NCBI RefSeq assembly: GCF_012927305.1
Contig: NZ_JABBGH010000006.1
Location: 1 to 64,000, forward strand
DNA from: Hymenobacter polaris
GTDB lineage: Bacteria; Bacteroidota; Bacteroidia; Cytophagales; Hymenobacteraceae
DNA: 64,000 nucleotides
Reading direction: 5' to 3'
Below the pieces are notes generated by a model. It was not told the DNA's origin, did not search any database, and saw nothing but the letters and a program-made list of their open reading frames with translations. Below, piece after piece: positions 32,938 through 41,857 of this stretch (position 1 is the stretch's first letter; each line of letters opens with the position of its first letter). Position numbers and translations under genes: made by a program.

Positions 32938-34791
32938 TCATTCACGAGTAACCTCCATGTGCGTGCCCGTGGGAAAGGAACGGGTCACCACCAGCTTCGC
33001 TTTCAGCTGTTTGGTGAGGGTGCGGACCAGCTGCATGCCCAGGGAGTGGGCTTTGACCGGCGCGTCCTGGGCCGGCATTCCGGTCCCGTCATCGGCGATG
33101 GTGAGCTGGAAGCCGGTGGGGCGGCTGGCGAAGGAAACATGCAGGTGGCCCTGGGCAAGGCCCTGAAAAGCGTGCTTGTACGCATTGGTCACTATTTCGT
33201 TCACAACCAAGCCCAGGGTGCTGGCCTCTTTGGGGCTCATGATTACCGGGGCCAGGTTCATGCTCAGCTCGATGTTTTGCTTGGCCGTGGTAAGGGCGAT
33301 TTTCAGGGAATCAAGCAGTTCGCGCAGGTACTGGTCCATGCGTACTTCGGCCAGATTATCGGCTTGATATAAGAATTCATGTACCATGGCCATGCTCTGA
33401 ATTCTGTCCCGGCTGGCGGTTAGCGCGGCTACCAGGGCGGGTTCGGGTAGGGTGGTCGCCTGCCAGCCCAGCAGGCCGCTCACCAGCTGCAGGTTGTTTT
33501 TCACGCGGTGGTGAATTTCCTGTAGCAGTACCTCCTTTTCGGCCACGGCCCGGCAGTTGGCCTGGTTGGCTACGGCCAGCAGCGCTTTTTGCCGCCGCAG
33601 CCGCCAGTACAGCCAGCTGCCCACCCCGATAGTCGTGGTCAGTCCACCCAGCAGCAGCCACAGCGAGTGCAACTGCGCCCGCTGGCCGCGCTGCTCAAAC
33701 TCGGCGGCCCGTTTCTGCTCGGTGAGCAGCTTCACGTCGTAGCGCACCTGCAGCTGGGCTAGGGCCTGCGCCTTGTCGCCGTTGAAGAGGGAGTCGCGCA
33801 GGTCCTGCGCCCGGTTGTCAAGGTCGAAGGAGCGGCGCAGCTGGCCCTGGTCAGCGTGCGCCCAGGCCAGGTTTGCCAGCGCGTCGGCCTCGTAGTCGGG
33901 CATCTTCAGCTCGCGGGCCAGGGCGAGGGCCAGCTCTGCCATCCGCTGCGAGACAGCCGGCAGCCCCTGCAGCCGGTACACGCGGGCCAGCGCCAGGGCC
34001 GAGCTGGCCGTCTGGGGCCGAAACCCGTGGCGCTGCATGATGCGCAGGGCCCGGTTCATATTCGTGGCCGCTGAATCCAGCGTGCCCGCAGTCTGGGGTT
34101 GAATCATGGCGTACACCTCGCCACGGAACTGGTACACGTAGCCCAGACCCCGGGCATCCCTGGCGCGCTGCATGTAGGGCAGCGCCCGGGTGGCGTAGTG
34201 CAGTACCGAGTCGTAGCGCTGCATCACCAGAAAGGTGTTGGCCAGGTTGAGCAGCAGCCCGCCCCGCTCCCGGGGCGGAACGTTGCCCACGGCTCCTTGC
34301 TGCTGGTAGGCCTGCCGCATATACTTCAGGCCTCCTCTCACATCTTTGGTATCGACTGCTACCAGACCCATGCACTGCGTGAAGCGCCATTCGTCGGGTA
34401 GCTGGTGCACCCTGGCCACGCCGGCGCCTTCCTGGCTGTACCGCATGGCCGCCACGTAATCGGCAGCCCGCTCACAGTTCACCACCAGCTGGTACAAGCC
34501 ATCGGCCATGCCCGGCCAGTCCCGCCGGTGGCGGGCCAGCTGCACGGCCTGCTCCCCCACCCGGCGGGCCTCCGGCTCATCCTGCGCAAACAGCGCGTCG
34601 CTTAGGGCCCGCAACGTCTGAAACCGGACCGAGTCCGGCAGCTGTGGTCGCCGGGCCACTGCGCGCAGCGAGTCAACGGTGGCGCTGTCGCCGGGCGAGG
34701 CCAGGCTGTTTTCGGCCGGCAAACAGGTTGCGCGAGCTACCGTACCGGCCCACAGCAGGGCCAGCACGGTCAAACGCTTACCGCCCGCCAC
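32938..34791 (-). CDS. TPR-containing HisKA_2-type sensor histidine kinase
   Basis: The protein has 617 residues with a GTG start at 34791; no in-frame ATG precedes it. A signal peptide leads into a periplasmic TPR-like helical domain (residues 60-370), then a membrane segment (LWLLLGGLTTTIGVGSWLYW). The cytoplasmic kinase has HisKA_2 motif EIHHRVKNNLQL with the phospho-accepting His, followed by the ATPase N-box VVNEIVTNAYKHAF and G-box ADDGTGMP. The gene overlaps or abuts the response regulator. It sits inside a conjugation operon, which is unusual for such sensors. Confidence 0.9.
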   Translation of the reverse strand: MAGGKRLTVLALLWAGTVARATCLPAENSLASPGDSATVDSLRAVARRPQLPDSVRFQTLRALSDALFAQDEPEARRVGEQAVQLARHRRDWPGMADGLYQLVVNCERAADYVAAMRYSQEGAGVARVHQLPDEWRFTQCMGLVAVDTKDVRGGLKYMRQAYQQQGAVGNVPPRERGGLLLNLANTFLVMQRYDSVLHYATRALPYMQRARDARGLGYVYQFRGEVYAMIQPQTAGTLDSAATNMNRALRIMQRHGFRPQTASSALALARVYRLQGLPAVSQRMAELALALARELKMPDYEADALANLAWAHADQGQLRRSFDLDNRAQDLRDSLFNGDKAQALAQLQVRYDVKLLTEQKRAAEFEQRGQRAQLHSLWLLLGGLTTTIGVGSWLYWRLRRQKALLAVANQANCRAVAEKEVLLQEIHHRVKNNLQLVSGLLGWQATTLPEPALVAALTASRDRIQSMAMVHEFLYQADNLAEVRMDQYLRELLDSLKIALTTAKQNIELSMNLAPVIMSPKEASTLGLVVNEIVTNAYKHAFQGLAQGHLHVSFASRPTGFQLTIADDGTGMPAQDAPVKAHSLGMQLVRTLTKQLKAKLVVTRSFPTGTHMEVTRE

Positions 34792-34980
34792 GTCGCCTCG
34801 ACGCTCCTTGGGGGCTGGGAATGGATGGACTGCTGGTACGCATTGCTGGTAGAGAATAGGGCCCCTCCCCTACCCTGCCCAGGTGGGCCGGCAGCGGAAG
34901 AGATAGTTTGAAATAGACAAGGAAGAACCGTCCGGCCCCCAATTGAGCCGCGCCGGCGAAATAGCCCCTAACGGATACGC

Positions 34981-35712
34981 TTACTTTTTGGGCGACATCA
35001 TCTGGCGCAGCTGCCGCTGAAACGCTTTCTGAATCTGGGCCTCATTCGCCGCCTTGAACTGGGCGAGAATGTTGTGAATCACATCAGTCGAGGAGGCTCC
35101 TCCACCCAGCAGCAGGCCCATCTGCTGAAAAAACTGCTGGTGGCTGGCCGTGATGCGAATCTGAAAAGTCTTCTTCTCCGCCGAATCCGCAAAGAGGGAG
35201 GTTAGGTCCAGCTTGTCCTTGCTGTCCCCCGTGGCCGCTGGCGTCGGCGCAGCCTCCACTTCCACCTCCACCTCCTCCTCTTCTTCCTCCAGGTCATCTG
35301 CAACGGGTAACTCAGCCGCCGGCGTGGCCGGCGGTGCCGGTGCTGCCAAAGCCGATACTTTTTCTCCCTTTGGTTCTACCGGGGTTGTATTGACGGCTGG
35401 TGCGGAAGCAGCAGCTAACGAAGGTGCGGGCTCCGTGGCGGCAACGGGTGCTACCGGTACCGACGGTTCCGGCTTTGCGTCTGGGACCGGGGGTGCGGCC
35501 TCGACGGGCACCGTGGCTGGCTCCGGGGCCGGGGCCACCGCGGTGGGCGTAGCCGCCGGGGTAGGCGTAGCCTCCGCGGCCGGGGTGGGCAGTACGAAGG
35601 GCTGACTGGTCCCCATGTGACTGATGGCCGCGACGGAGCCCGTCAGGCGGGCCAGCTCGGCCATTTGTTCTTCCGGGGTGAGTTTGGGTTTCTTGGTGGA
35701 GGCTTTGGCCAT
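34981..35712 (-). CDS. DUF3408-like TraB-type protein
   Basis: The 243-residue protein has a basic N-terminus (MAKASTKKPKLTPEEQM), a long Pro/Ala/Thr/Glu-rich linker (about residues 45-165) and a C-terminal helical domain (SHQQFFQQMGLLLGGG; DVIHNILAQFKAANEAQIQKAF). This layout fits DUF3408, found directly after TraA (ParA-like) in CTnDOT-type elements, where it is called TraB. It probably binds DNA or the TraA ATPase; this is inference. Confidence 0.75.
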   Translation of the reverse strand: MAKASTKKPKLTPEEQMAELARLTGSVAAISHMGTSQPFVLPTPAAEATPTPAATPTAVAPAPEPATVPVEAAPPVPDAKPEPSVPVAPVAATEPAPSLAAASAPAVNTTPVEPKGEKVSALAAPAPPATPAAELPVADDLEEEEEEVEVEVEAAPTPAATGDSKDKLDLTSLFADSAEKKTFQIRITASHQQFFQQMGLLLGGGASSTDVIHNILAQFKAANEAQIQKAFQRQLRQMMSPKK

Positions 35713-35773
35713 GACGAAGGAGGATGCAGGCTTGAAATTTTAGAGGAAAAGCAGCGACGGATGAGCCGTAGGG

Positions 35774-36559
35774 CTACGCGCCAGGGGCTGACTCGACGGC
35801 CGGGGCCGTAAAGGCAATGGTTTTACCCGAGGGCGTGACCGCCCCCTCCCCTACCACCAGGGTCAGAATTTCCAGGATGAGCTGACCCAGGCCGAGGCGG
35901 TTGAGGTCGCGCTCTGGCAGCGGAAACATGGTGGAGCGGTTTTCCTTATAGGTCATCAGTAGCTCCACCCGGCTCTTGAGCAAGGGCAGGCCTTTCTCCT
36001 GAAACAGTTCCTCCGTCTTGTCATAAATCCCTTTTTTCTCGGACTTTACAAACTTGTTCCAGAAGGCATAAAAGCCCAGCAGGTTGGAGTCTTCGTCGCG
36101 GGCCTGCACAAACTGGCCCAGGATGCCCATGTAGGACATGGTGGATGCGATTGACCCCTTGTCTGGCTCAATCGGCAGGAAAATGTAGTCCACCAGCCGG
36201 AGCAGCTCGGGAAGCCCCACCACGTTCACCGTGCCGGGCGTGTCCACCAGGATGAAATCATAGTCCTGCTCAAACAACCCTTCGATGGAACTCACGGCCT
36301 TCTCCACGCTGGAAATGATGACCGGATACGGCGGGATGCCCTGCTTCAGCAGGCGGGCCTGAAACGGCGCTTCCGACTGCAGCCGGTTCTGCTCTTCGAG
36401 GCGGTAGGCGTGCAGGGAGTTCTGCGGGTAGTCGCAGTCCACCATGGCCACCTTATAGCCATAGTAATAGCACAGCGCCGAGGCCATGTGCGTGCCGATG
36501 GTCGACTTACCAGCACCCCCCTTTTGGGTGGCAAATGCGAGTACGTGGGGTTGATTCAT
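35774..36559 (-). CDS. traA: ParA-family ATPase TraA
   Basis: The protein has 261 residues from the ATG at 36559 (MNQPHVLAFATQKGG). The deviant Walker A of the ParA/MinD group, KGGAGKST, is at about residues 13-20. MVDCDYPQNSLHAYR and FILVDTPGTVNVVG supply the other nucleotide-site motifs. It is the first gene of the leftward transfer operon and lies next to the iteron-like repeat array at 36653-37010. ParA-type proteins segregate or position DNA together with a DNA-binding partner. Both TraA in conjugation and partition are possible. Confidence 0.88.
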   Translation of the reverse strand: MNQPHVLAFATQKGGAGKSTIGTHMASALCYYYGYKVAMVDCDYPQNSLHAYRLEEQNRLQSEAPFQARLLKQGIPPYPVIISSVEKAVSSIEGLFEQDYDFILVDTPGTVNVVGLPELLRLVDYIFLPIEPDKGSIASTMSYMGILGQFVQARDEDSNLLGFYAFWNKFVKSEKKGIYDKTEELFQEKGLPLLKSRVELLMTYKENRSTMFPLPERDLNRLGLGQLILEILTLVVGEGAVTPSGKTIAFTAPAVESAPGA

Positions 36560-36652
36560 GCGAAGGGCCGGAAGGTTTGAAGACGTTGGATTATTAGTTG
36601 CATAGTGGCGTTGTTGTACCGCCACTTAGGTGCAATGGGGCAACACAATAAA

Positions 36653-37010
36653 GTTGCTTTGTTGCAAAAGTTAACAGTTGTCTAGTTGCAAAGTTGCAAG
36701 ACAACAAAGATTATGTGTTGCAGTGTTGTTTAGTTGTAGTGTGGCGAAGGTAGCAAGTTGTGTTGTTGCAAAGCAACTTTATGGCAAATTCATTTATATT
36801 TTCTGTGTGGTAAAGTTGCAAAGTTGTTTTAGTGCATTGGTGCAAATAACCAAACTTTCAGACTTGACAATGTACATCCTTGCCTAGGTTGTATAGTGGC
36901 AAAGTTGCAATGGTGTAGTGTGGCAGTATGAGCCAGAAGCCCATACGAAGTAGTAAAGACACAAATTGCGACAATATCAGGTGTAAAGTTGCAAAGCTTT
37001 AAAGTTGCAA
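36653..37010 (+). repeat. iteron-like GTTGCAA repeat array
   Basis: Eight exact copies of GTTGCAA, all in the same orientation, start at 36661, 36685, 36693, 36765, 36815, 36904, 36988 and 37004; most are preceded by AAA or TA. Variant copies such as GTTGCTT (36653) and GTGGCAA (36896) occur between them. The region is much richer in AT than its neighbours and carries no gene. It lies between the ParA-like traA and the mobilisation genes. It may be a partition centromere, a replication origin or a relaxosome binding array. Confidence 0.6.
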
Positions 37011-37086
37011 TGTGGCATGAATTACTAAATCTAACTCTAGTCCTAGCACCGTGCAACGCCCCGTTCCAACAGCCCGTTCATCGTCC

Positions 37087-37173
37087 AGCAAGCCATGTCA
37101 TTGTCCGGACAAACTTCGTTTGCCCGAGTCAATGACACCGCCAAGTTCGCAGGCTCACATGGCTTGGCTTGCT
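37087..37173. other. candidate origin of transfer (nested inverted repeats)
   Basis: Outer arms AGCAAGCCA (37087-37095) and TGGCTTGCT (37165-37173) pair perfectly. Inside, TGTCATTG (37096-37103) pairs with CAATGACA (37130-37137). At the centre, GGACAAAC-TTC-GTTTGCCC (37107-37125) forms a hairpin with one mismatch. A third AGCAAGCC copy is at 37220. The structure is 83 bases upstream of the mobilisation genes, the usual place of oriT. The nic site cannot be pinned down by eye. Confidence 0.6.
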
Positions 37174-37255
37174 AGTTTAGCGTATAGCATTTAGTAATTC
37201 GTAATTCTATAGTAGTTTTAGCAAGCCTGGGTAAGCTAATCTCCCCAGAATCATC

Positions 37256-37579
37256 ATGGAACCAGAGAAGCAAGCTAATAATACCGTTGACGCAGCCCGG
37301 ACTTTACGTATTGACGTGCGGGTTAGCCCGGATGAAAAAAAGGATTTGCAGGCAAAAGCTACGGCCGCCGGTTACAAGAAAGTGTCGGCTTATTTGCGCG
37401 ATGTGGGCCGGGGAGCGGAGGTCAAAGAAACTATTCCGCCGGAGCTGCGGCGACAGCTGGTAGGCATCGGAACCAACCTCAATCAAATAGCTCGGCTGGC
37501 GCAGGCTGGTAAATCATTCAGCTCTCACGAGGCCCAACTGGTACAGGCGCTGGCTATCATTCGAGGTTACCTGATATGA
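37256..37579 (+). CDS. mobA: relaxosome accessory protein (MobA/MobC family)
   Basis: The 107-residue protein begins with a ribbon-helix-helix-like segment (RTLRIDVRVSPDEKKDLQAKA) followed by helices, with LVGIGTNLNQIARLAQAG at the C-terminus typical of the MobC-type relaxosome family. Such proteins bind oriT and help the relaxase reach its nick site. It ends in the ATGA that starts the relaxase. An oriT-like structure is directly upstream. Confidence 0.85.
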   Translation: MEPEKQANNTVDAARTLRIDVRVSPDEKKDLQAKATAAGYKKVSAYLRDVGRGAEVKETIPPELRRQLVGIGTNLNQIARLAQAGKSFSSHEAQLVQALAIIRGYLI

Positions 37580-38448
37580 TAGCAAAGACCACCATCGGTA
37601 ATGACTTTGAGGGGGCATTAACTTATGGCGCGGGGCAGCGCCAGGGCCGGGGTAAGGAGCCGGGGGAGGCTCCACTTTTGGTCGTGGCTAATCTAATTCC
37701 GGGCACTCCCAAGGAAATGGCTCAGGACATGCGGGCCGTGGCGGCGCAGAGCAAAAAGATTCAGAAGCCGGTGTGGCATACCGTGCTCTCGTGGAAGGCG
37801 GGGGAGGTGGTGAGCCAGGCGCAGAAAGTAGCCGCTGCCCAGCGGTATTGCGAGCTGATTGGTGCGCCTATCGACCGGCACCAGGTGGTCGTTTATGAGC
37901 ACCGGGATAAGAAGCACGCGCACGTTCACATCTACCTGAACCGGGTGCCGATTGATGGGGGACCGGCGCTTCGAACGGATAATAACTTCTACCGGCAGCC
38001 GGCCATTACGCGGCAGATAAGTCAGGAGCTAGGTATGGACCCCATTCCCAAGCGGCGGCGCAGCCTGCGGGCGCTGGACCCCACGAAAGAGGCAGCGCGG
38101 GAGCAGGTGAGTCGGGCGTTAAAGTTGTTACTCGCGCAAGCCGATAGGGGAAGTGAGGATTGGCTGGCTTTGCAATTGCAAAAAGAACTGATTGGGGTTC
38201 GCTATACCCACGACAAGGGCGGCGTACTGCGGGGCGTGAGCTTTGAACTGAACGGCGTGGCGGTCCGGGGGCAGGAGGTAGGCTACAAAGGGGCGCAGCT
38301 GCGCGAAGCCCTGGCCGCGCCTGGGTTGCAGGCAGTAACAGGACCGGAAGTTGCGCCTGCACCCGGCGCGGACCAGCCAGCCGTACTGTCGAAGCCAAGG
38401 CGGCCCGAGCCGGCGAAGCGACCCCGCCGGAAGGGGCCCGCCCGGTAG
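37576..38448 (+). CDS. mobB: relaxase MobB
   Basis: The 290-residue protein has the relaxase (Rlx) layout: an N-terminal segment MIAKTTIGNDFEGALTYG, a central HTVLSWKAGE strand and the metal-binding HAHVHIYLNR, with the three-His HUH-type motif. It nicks oriT and leads the transferred strand into the recipient. The C-terminal tail is Pro/Arg-rich and ends RPRRKGPAR. The start overlaps mobA by ATGA. A perfect TTTGCAATTGCAAA lies inside the coding sequence at 38169-38182. Confidence 0.92.
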   Translation: MIAKTTIGNDFEGALTYGAGQRQGRGKEPGEAPLLVVANLIPGTPKEMAQDMRAVAAQSKKIQKPVWHTVLSWKAGEVVSQAQKVAAAQRYCELIGAPIDRHQVVVYEHRDKKHAHVHIYLNRVPIDGGPALRTDNNFYRQPAITRQISQELGMDPIPKRRRSLRALDPTKEAAREQVSRALKLLLAQADRGSEDWLALQLQKELIGVRYTHDKGGVLRGVSFELNGVAVRGQEVGYKGAQLREALAAPGLQAVTGPEVAPAPGADQPAVLSKPRRPEPAKRPRRKGPAR

Positions 38449-38583
38449 CGGCCGGACGGGTAGGGCGGTTCATTCGTGTGCGCGGCGTGCACCTCACCGC
38501 TGACTTTGGACCGCTCGTCAAATAATCTACGCCGGGCATTGTAGACGGGGGTAAGTTGCTTGATTCACCAAGCGTTTCAAGCG

Positions 38584-40593
38584 ATGGAAGACGAGAAAGG
38601 ACTGCGAAAAATCATGGAGTTTATGCGCCTGTTTGCCATTGTGCTGATGGGCATTAACATCTACTATTACTGCTTCGGCTACTTCAAAAGCATGGGCTGG
38701 ACGCCGGCCGTGGTCGAGCATATTCTGGAGAGCTTTACCAAGAATACCTTTCTGTTTAAGGCCAGCTGGGTTAGCAAGACGCTGGCCGTGGTATTCCTGC
38801 TATTGAGCTGCCTCGGCACGCGGGGACGGGCTAATGAAAAGCTGAAAGGCGCCTCGGTGGCGGGCTACGCCGCCATTGGGCTGGCCCTGATTTATGGGTC
38901 GGATGTAGTGCGCAGCTTCTCGTTGGGGGCTGGGTTGACAACGGCGCTTTATACCGGGCTGCTGTCGGCGGGCTTTCTGCTGCTGCTGAGCGCCGGGGCC
39001 TGGCTGAGCCGGCTCTTCAACAACGACCTGATGAAGGACATCTTCAACAAGGCCAACGAGAGCTTCCCGCAGGAAGAGCGGCTGATGGAAAACGAGTATT
39101 CGGTGAACCTGCGCACGGAGTACCAGCTGCGGGGCAAGCAGCATCAGGGTTGGCTGAATGTGGTCAATCCGTTTCGGGCCACTATGGTGCTTGGCACCCC
39201 GGGCTCGGGCAAGAGCTTTGCCATCATCAACGAGTTCATCCGGCAGCACCTGGCCAAGGGCTTCTGCATGTACATCTACGACTACAAGTTTGACGATTTG
39301 AGCCGCATCTGCTACAACACGCTGCTGCGCCACCAGGACAAGTTTGATAAGCCGGTGGGCTTTTACGTCATCAACTTCGACAACCCCCGCAAAAGCCACC
39401 GCTGCAACCCGCTGCTGCCCGAGCTGATGACCGACATCGTGGATGCCTACGAAAGCGCCTCGACCATCATGCTTAATCTCAACAAAAGCTGGATTCAGAA
39501 GCAGGGTGACTTCTTCGTGGAGTCGCCCATCAACTTTGTGGCGGCCATCATCTGGTTTTTGAAGCTGTTCGAGAAGGGTAAGTACTGCACCTTCCCCCAC
39601 GTCATCGAGTTTCTGAGCCGTGACTACGAGGAGATTTTTCCGGTGCTGGCCTCGTACCCCGAGATTGAGAATCTGGTTAAGCCCTTCGTGTCGGCGTTTC
39701 AGAAAGATGCCATTGAGCAGCTGGAAGGCCAGATTGCTTCGGCACGCATTCCGCTGGGCCGGCTGGCGTCGCCGCAATTGTATTGGGTGATGTCGGGCAA
39801 CGATTTTACGCTTGACATCAACAGCAACGAGGAGCCCAAGGTGTTGTGCGTGGGCAACAACCCCGAGCGCCAAGCCATTTACGGCGCGGCGCTGGGCCTC
39901 TACAACGCCCGCCTCGTCAAGCTGGTGAACCAGAAGGGCAAGCGCAAATCGTCCATCATCATCGATGAGCTGCCGACCATCTACTTCAAGGGACTGGATA
40001 ACCTCATTGCCACGGCGCGGAGCAACAAGGTGAGCACCTGCCTGGGCTTCCAGGACTTCTCGCAGCTGGAACGCGACTACGGCCAGAAGGAGGCCGAAGT
40101 CATCAAGAACACGGTGGGCAACGTGTTCAGCGGGCAAGTATCGGGCAACAGCGGCAAATGGCTGAGCGAGCGGTTTGGCAAGATTCTGCAGCAGCGCCAG
40201 AGCCTGAGCATCAACATGCGCGAAACCAGCACCAGCCTGTCTACCCAGATGGACAGCATGATTCCGGCCAGCACCATTGCCAACCTCACGCAGGGAAACT
40301 TCGTGGGCGCGGTGGCCGACAACTTCGGCGAGGAAATCGACCAGAAAGTGTTTCACGCCCGCATTCAGGTGGACGTAAAGGCGGTGGCCGCCGAAGCGAA
40401 GGCCTACCAACCCATTCCCGACATCACCAGCTTCATTAACCCGGCCACGGGCAAAGACGAGGCCGAGGAGATGATTAAAGCTAACTTCAACCGGGTGAAA
40501 ACCGAGGTGAAAGAACTGTGCGCCCGCGAGTTGCTGCGCATCGGGCAGGACCCTACGCTGCGGCACCTCATCAAGGAGAAAGCCGAGAAGTAA
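38584..40593 (+). CDS. mobC: type IV coupling protein MobC (VirD4/TraG-like)
   Basis: The product has 669 residues from the ATG at 38584 (MEDEKGLRKIMEFM); a TTG at 38560 would add eight residues. Three or more membrane segments lie in the first 150 residues (FAIVLMGINIYYYCFGYF). The ATPase domain follows, with Walker A GTPGSGKS and Walker B SIIIDELPTIYFKGLDNL, then SNKVSTCLGFQDFSQLE. It couples the relaxase-DNA complex to the secretion channel. The gene lies 135 bases after mobB. Confidence 0.92.
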   Translation: MEDEKGLRKIMEFMRLFAIVLMGINIYYYCFGYFKSMGWTPAVVEHILESFTKNTFLFKASWVSKTLAVVFLLLSCLGTRGRANEKLKGASVAGYAAIGLALIYGSDVVRSFSLGAGLTTALYTGLLSAGFLLLLSAGAWLSRLFNNDLMKDIFNKANESFPQEERLMENEYSVNLRTEYQLRGKQHQGWLNVVNPFRATMVLGTPGSGKSFAIINEFIRQHLAKGFCMYIYDYKFDDLSRICYNTLLRHQDKFDKPVGFYVINFDNPRKSHRCNPLLPELMTDIVDAYESASTIMLNLNKSWIQKQGDFFVESPINFVAAIIWFLKLFEKGKYCTFPHVIEFLSRDYEEIFPVLASYPEIENLVKPFVSAFQKDAIEQLEGQIASARIPLGRLASPQLYWVMSGNDFTLDINSNEEPKVLCVGNNPERQAIYGAALGLYNARLVKLVNQKGKRKSSIIIDELPTIYFKGLDNLIATARSNKVSTCLGFQDFSQLERDYGQKEAEVIKNTVGNVFSGQVSGNSGKWLSERFGKILQQRQSLSINMRETSTSLSTQMDSMIPASTIANLTQGNFVGAVADNFGEEIDQKVFHARIQVDVKAVAAEAKAYQPIPDITSFINPATGKDEAEEMIKANFNRVKTEVKELCARELLRIGQDPTLRHLIKEKAEK

Positions 40594-40601
40594 CGGGGCA
40601 G

Positions 40602-40835
40602 CTAGCCGCAGCAGCTGCCCGGGCCCTGCTGCTGGATGGGCGGGCAGGGCACCGTGCCGTAGGAACAATACACGCAGCAGTCGCCGGCCAGGGGTTTGAG
40701 CACCGTATGACAGCCCGGGCACTCGTAAAAGTATTGGCAGGCATCGGTGGGCATCTGTTCGGTTTGCTGATGCGCGCAGACCGGGCAGGTGAGCGTGGAA
40801 GTAAGCTGCGGGGTTTTGAGGGTAGGGGCGAGCAT
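40602..40835 (-). CDS. GDCCVxC-type small Cys-rich protein
   Basis: The protein has 77 residues from the ATG at 40835. It has CPVC and CPGC motifs and the GDCCVYCSYG-TVPCPP signature of the GDCCVxC family, whose relatives sometimes use selenocysteine. It ends in SCCG. These proteins accompany MerT/MerP-like transport genes in Bacteroidetes, and their biochemistry is not established; a mercury- or thiol-related role is inference. It is third in the mer-like operon, 7 bases after merTP. Confidence 0.8.
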   Translation of the reverse strand: MLAPTLKTPQLTSTLTCPVCAHQQTEQMPTDACQYFYECPGCHTVLKPLAGDCCVYCSYGTVPCPPIQQQGPGSCCG

Positions 40836-40842
40836 CCGATAA

Positions 40843-41463
40843 TTAGTTGCGGGTGATAATCTGGTAGCCCGTGCCATTGATGGCTTTTTCCACCTGCGCG
40901 GCCGGGCTCTTCTGCGCATCAAAACGCACCTGCGCGGTGCCCTGCGCGTACGACACGGTGATGGCCTGCACGCCCGGCAGCAGCTGTACCGCGTGCTCGA
41001 CGTGCTGGGCGCAGGCCTCGCAGGTCATGCCTCCGATGCGGTAGGTGGCCGTCTGCCACACCGGCGTGGCCCCATTTGCTGCCTGGACCGGGGCGGCGGC
41101 AGGCGAGGCCGGGTACAGGCGCGCCCCGTAGTAGGGAAAAGCCAGCAGCAGCACCGCCAGCCCGGTCACCATTCCCAAAAAAAGCCGGGATTGGGTGAAT
41201 GCCGGCTTGGCATCTACCGCACAGCCGCAGCCATCGTTAGCCGGGGCCGGCTTGAGCTTCTGGTACCACGCGAAGCCCAGCACGCCCACCGTGAGCGCCA
41301 TTAGATAGGGGCGGAAAGGTTCGAGCCAGGAAAAGGCCGCCGCGGAAGCACCCAGCCCGCCGACCAGGGCCAGCAGTGGCGTGATGCAGCACAGGGAGGC
41401 AGCCAGGGCGGTGAGTAGCCCCGCGCCGAGCAGGGGCTTGCTGGTGGAGGTAGGTGCGTTCAT
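40843..41463 (-). CDS. merTP: mercuric transport fusion MerTP
   Basis: The 206-residue protein joins a MerT-like membrane part (three hydrophobic segments, SLCCITPLL with Cys25-Cys26, CGCAVD) to a C-terminal MerP/HMA domain with metal-binding GMTCEACAQHVE. MerT and MerP carry mercury(II) into the cell for reduction. Here they form one chain. No merA reductase is in the window. The start shares ATGA with the upstream regulator gene. Confidence 0.9.
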   Translation of the reverse strand: MNAPTSTSKPLLGAGLLTALAASLCCITPLLALVGGLGASAAAFSWLEPFRPYLMALTVGVLGFAWYQKLKPAPANDGCGCAVDAKPAFTQSRLFLGMVTGLAVLLLAFPYYGARLYPASPAAAPVQAANGATPVWQTATYRIGGMTCEACAQHVEHAVQLLPGVQAITVSYAQGTAQVRFDAQKSPAAQVEKAINGTGYQIITRN

Positions 41464-41837
41464 GGGGCTGGCTGAAGCGTCGGGGTGGCGGGGTGGCCAG
41501 TTAGCAGCGGGCGCAGCAGGGGCAGGTGCTGCTCGCTAAGCGCGTAAAAAACTGTTTGGCCGACTTTGCAGGCAGTGACCACACCGCCGTCTTTGAGCTT
41601 GCGCAGGTGCTGCGAAACGGCCGATACCGTCATGCCCAGCACGTCAGCTATGTCGCACACACACAGCTGTTGCTCGGCCGCCAGCAGATACAGCATTTTG
41701 AGCCGGACTTCGTTGCCCGCCAGCGCCAGGACAGTGGCCGTGGCCTCAAGAGATGGCCCGGCCAAAGCCAGGCGCGCCTGACATTGCTGGATGTAATCAG
41801 CATCGGCAAAAACCCGGATGCAGGCGTTGGTTTCCAT
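41460..41837 (-). CDS. ArsR/SmtB-family metalloregulator of merTP
   Basis: The protein has 125 residues from the ATG at 41837 (METNACIRVFADADYI). The winged-helix core includes ALAGNEVRLKMLYLL, ADVLGMTVSAVSQHLRKL (recognition helix) and GQTVFYALSEQ. The metal site is CVCD in helix 3, as in many ArsR/SmtB sensors. The start lies 20 bases from a strong dyad at 41858-41885, so autorepression is likely. ATGA overlap with merTP shows coupled expression. Confidence 0.9.
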   Translation of the reverse strand: METNACIRVFADADYIQQCQARLALAGPSLEATATVLALAGNEVRLKMLYLLAAEQQLCVCDIADVLGMTVSAVSQHLRKLKDGGVVTACKVGQTVFYALSEQHLPLLRPLLTGHPATPTLQPAP

Positions 41838-41857
41838 AAGAACTGTTTTCGCAAAGG

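Noticed and set aside
38169..38182. TTTGCAATTGCAAA inside mobB as an operator
   Set aside because: It is in coding sequence, far from a start. It matches the regulatory motif exactly but may simply encode Leu-Gln-Leu-Gln; it is kept only as a note in the regulon finding.
38800..40722. 640-codon open frame on the minus strand opposite mobC
   Set aside because: It is antisense to a clear coupling-protein gene. The translation is His/Val/Arg-rich, as expected of a reverse frame in GC-rich DNA, and has no domain.
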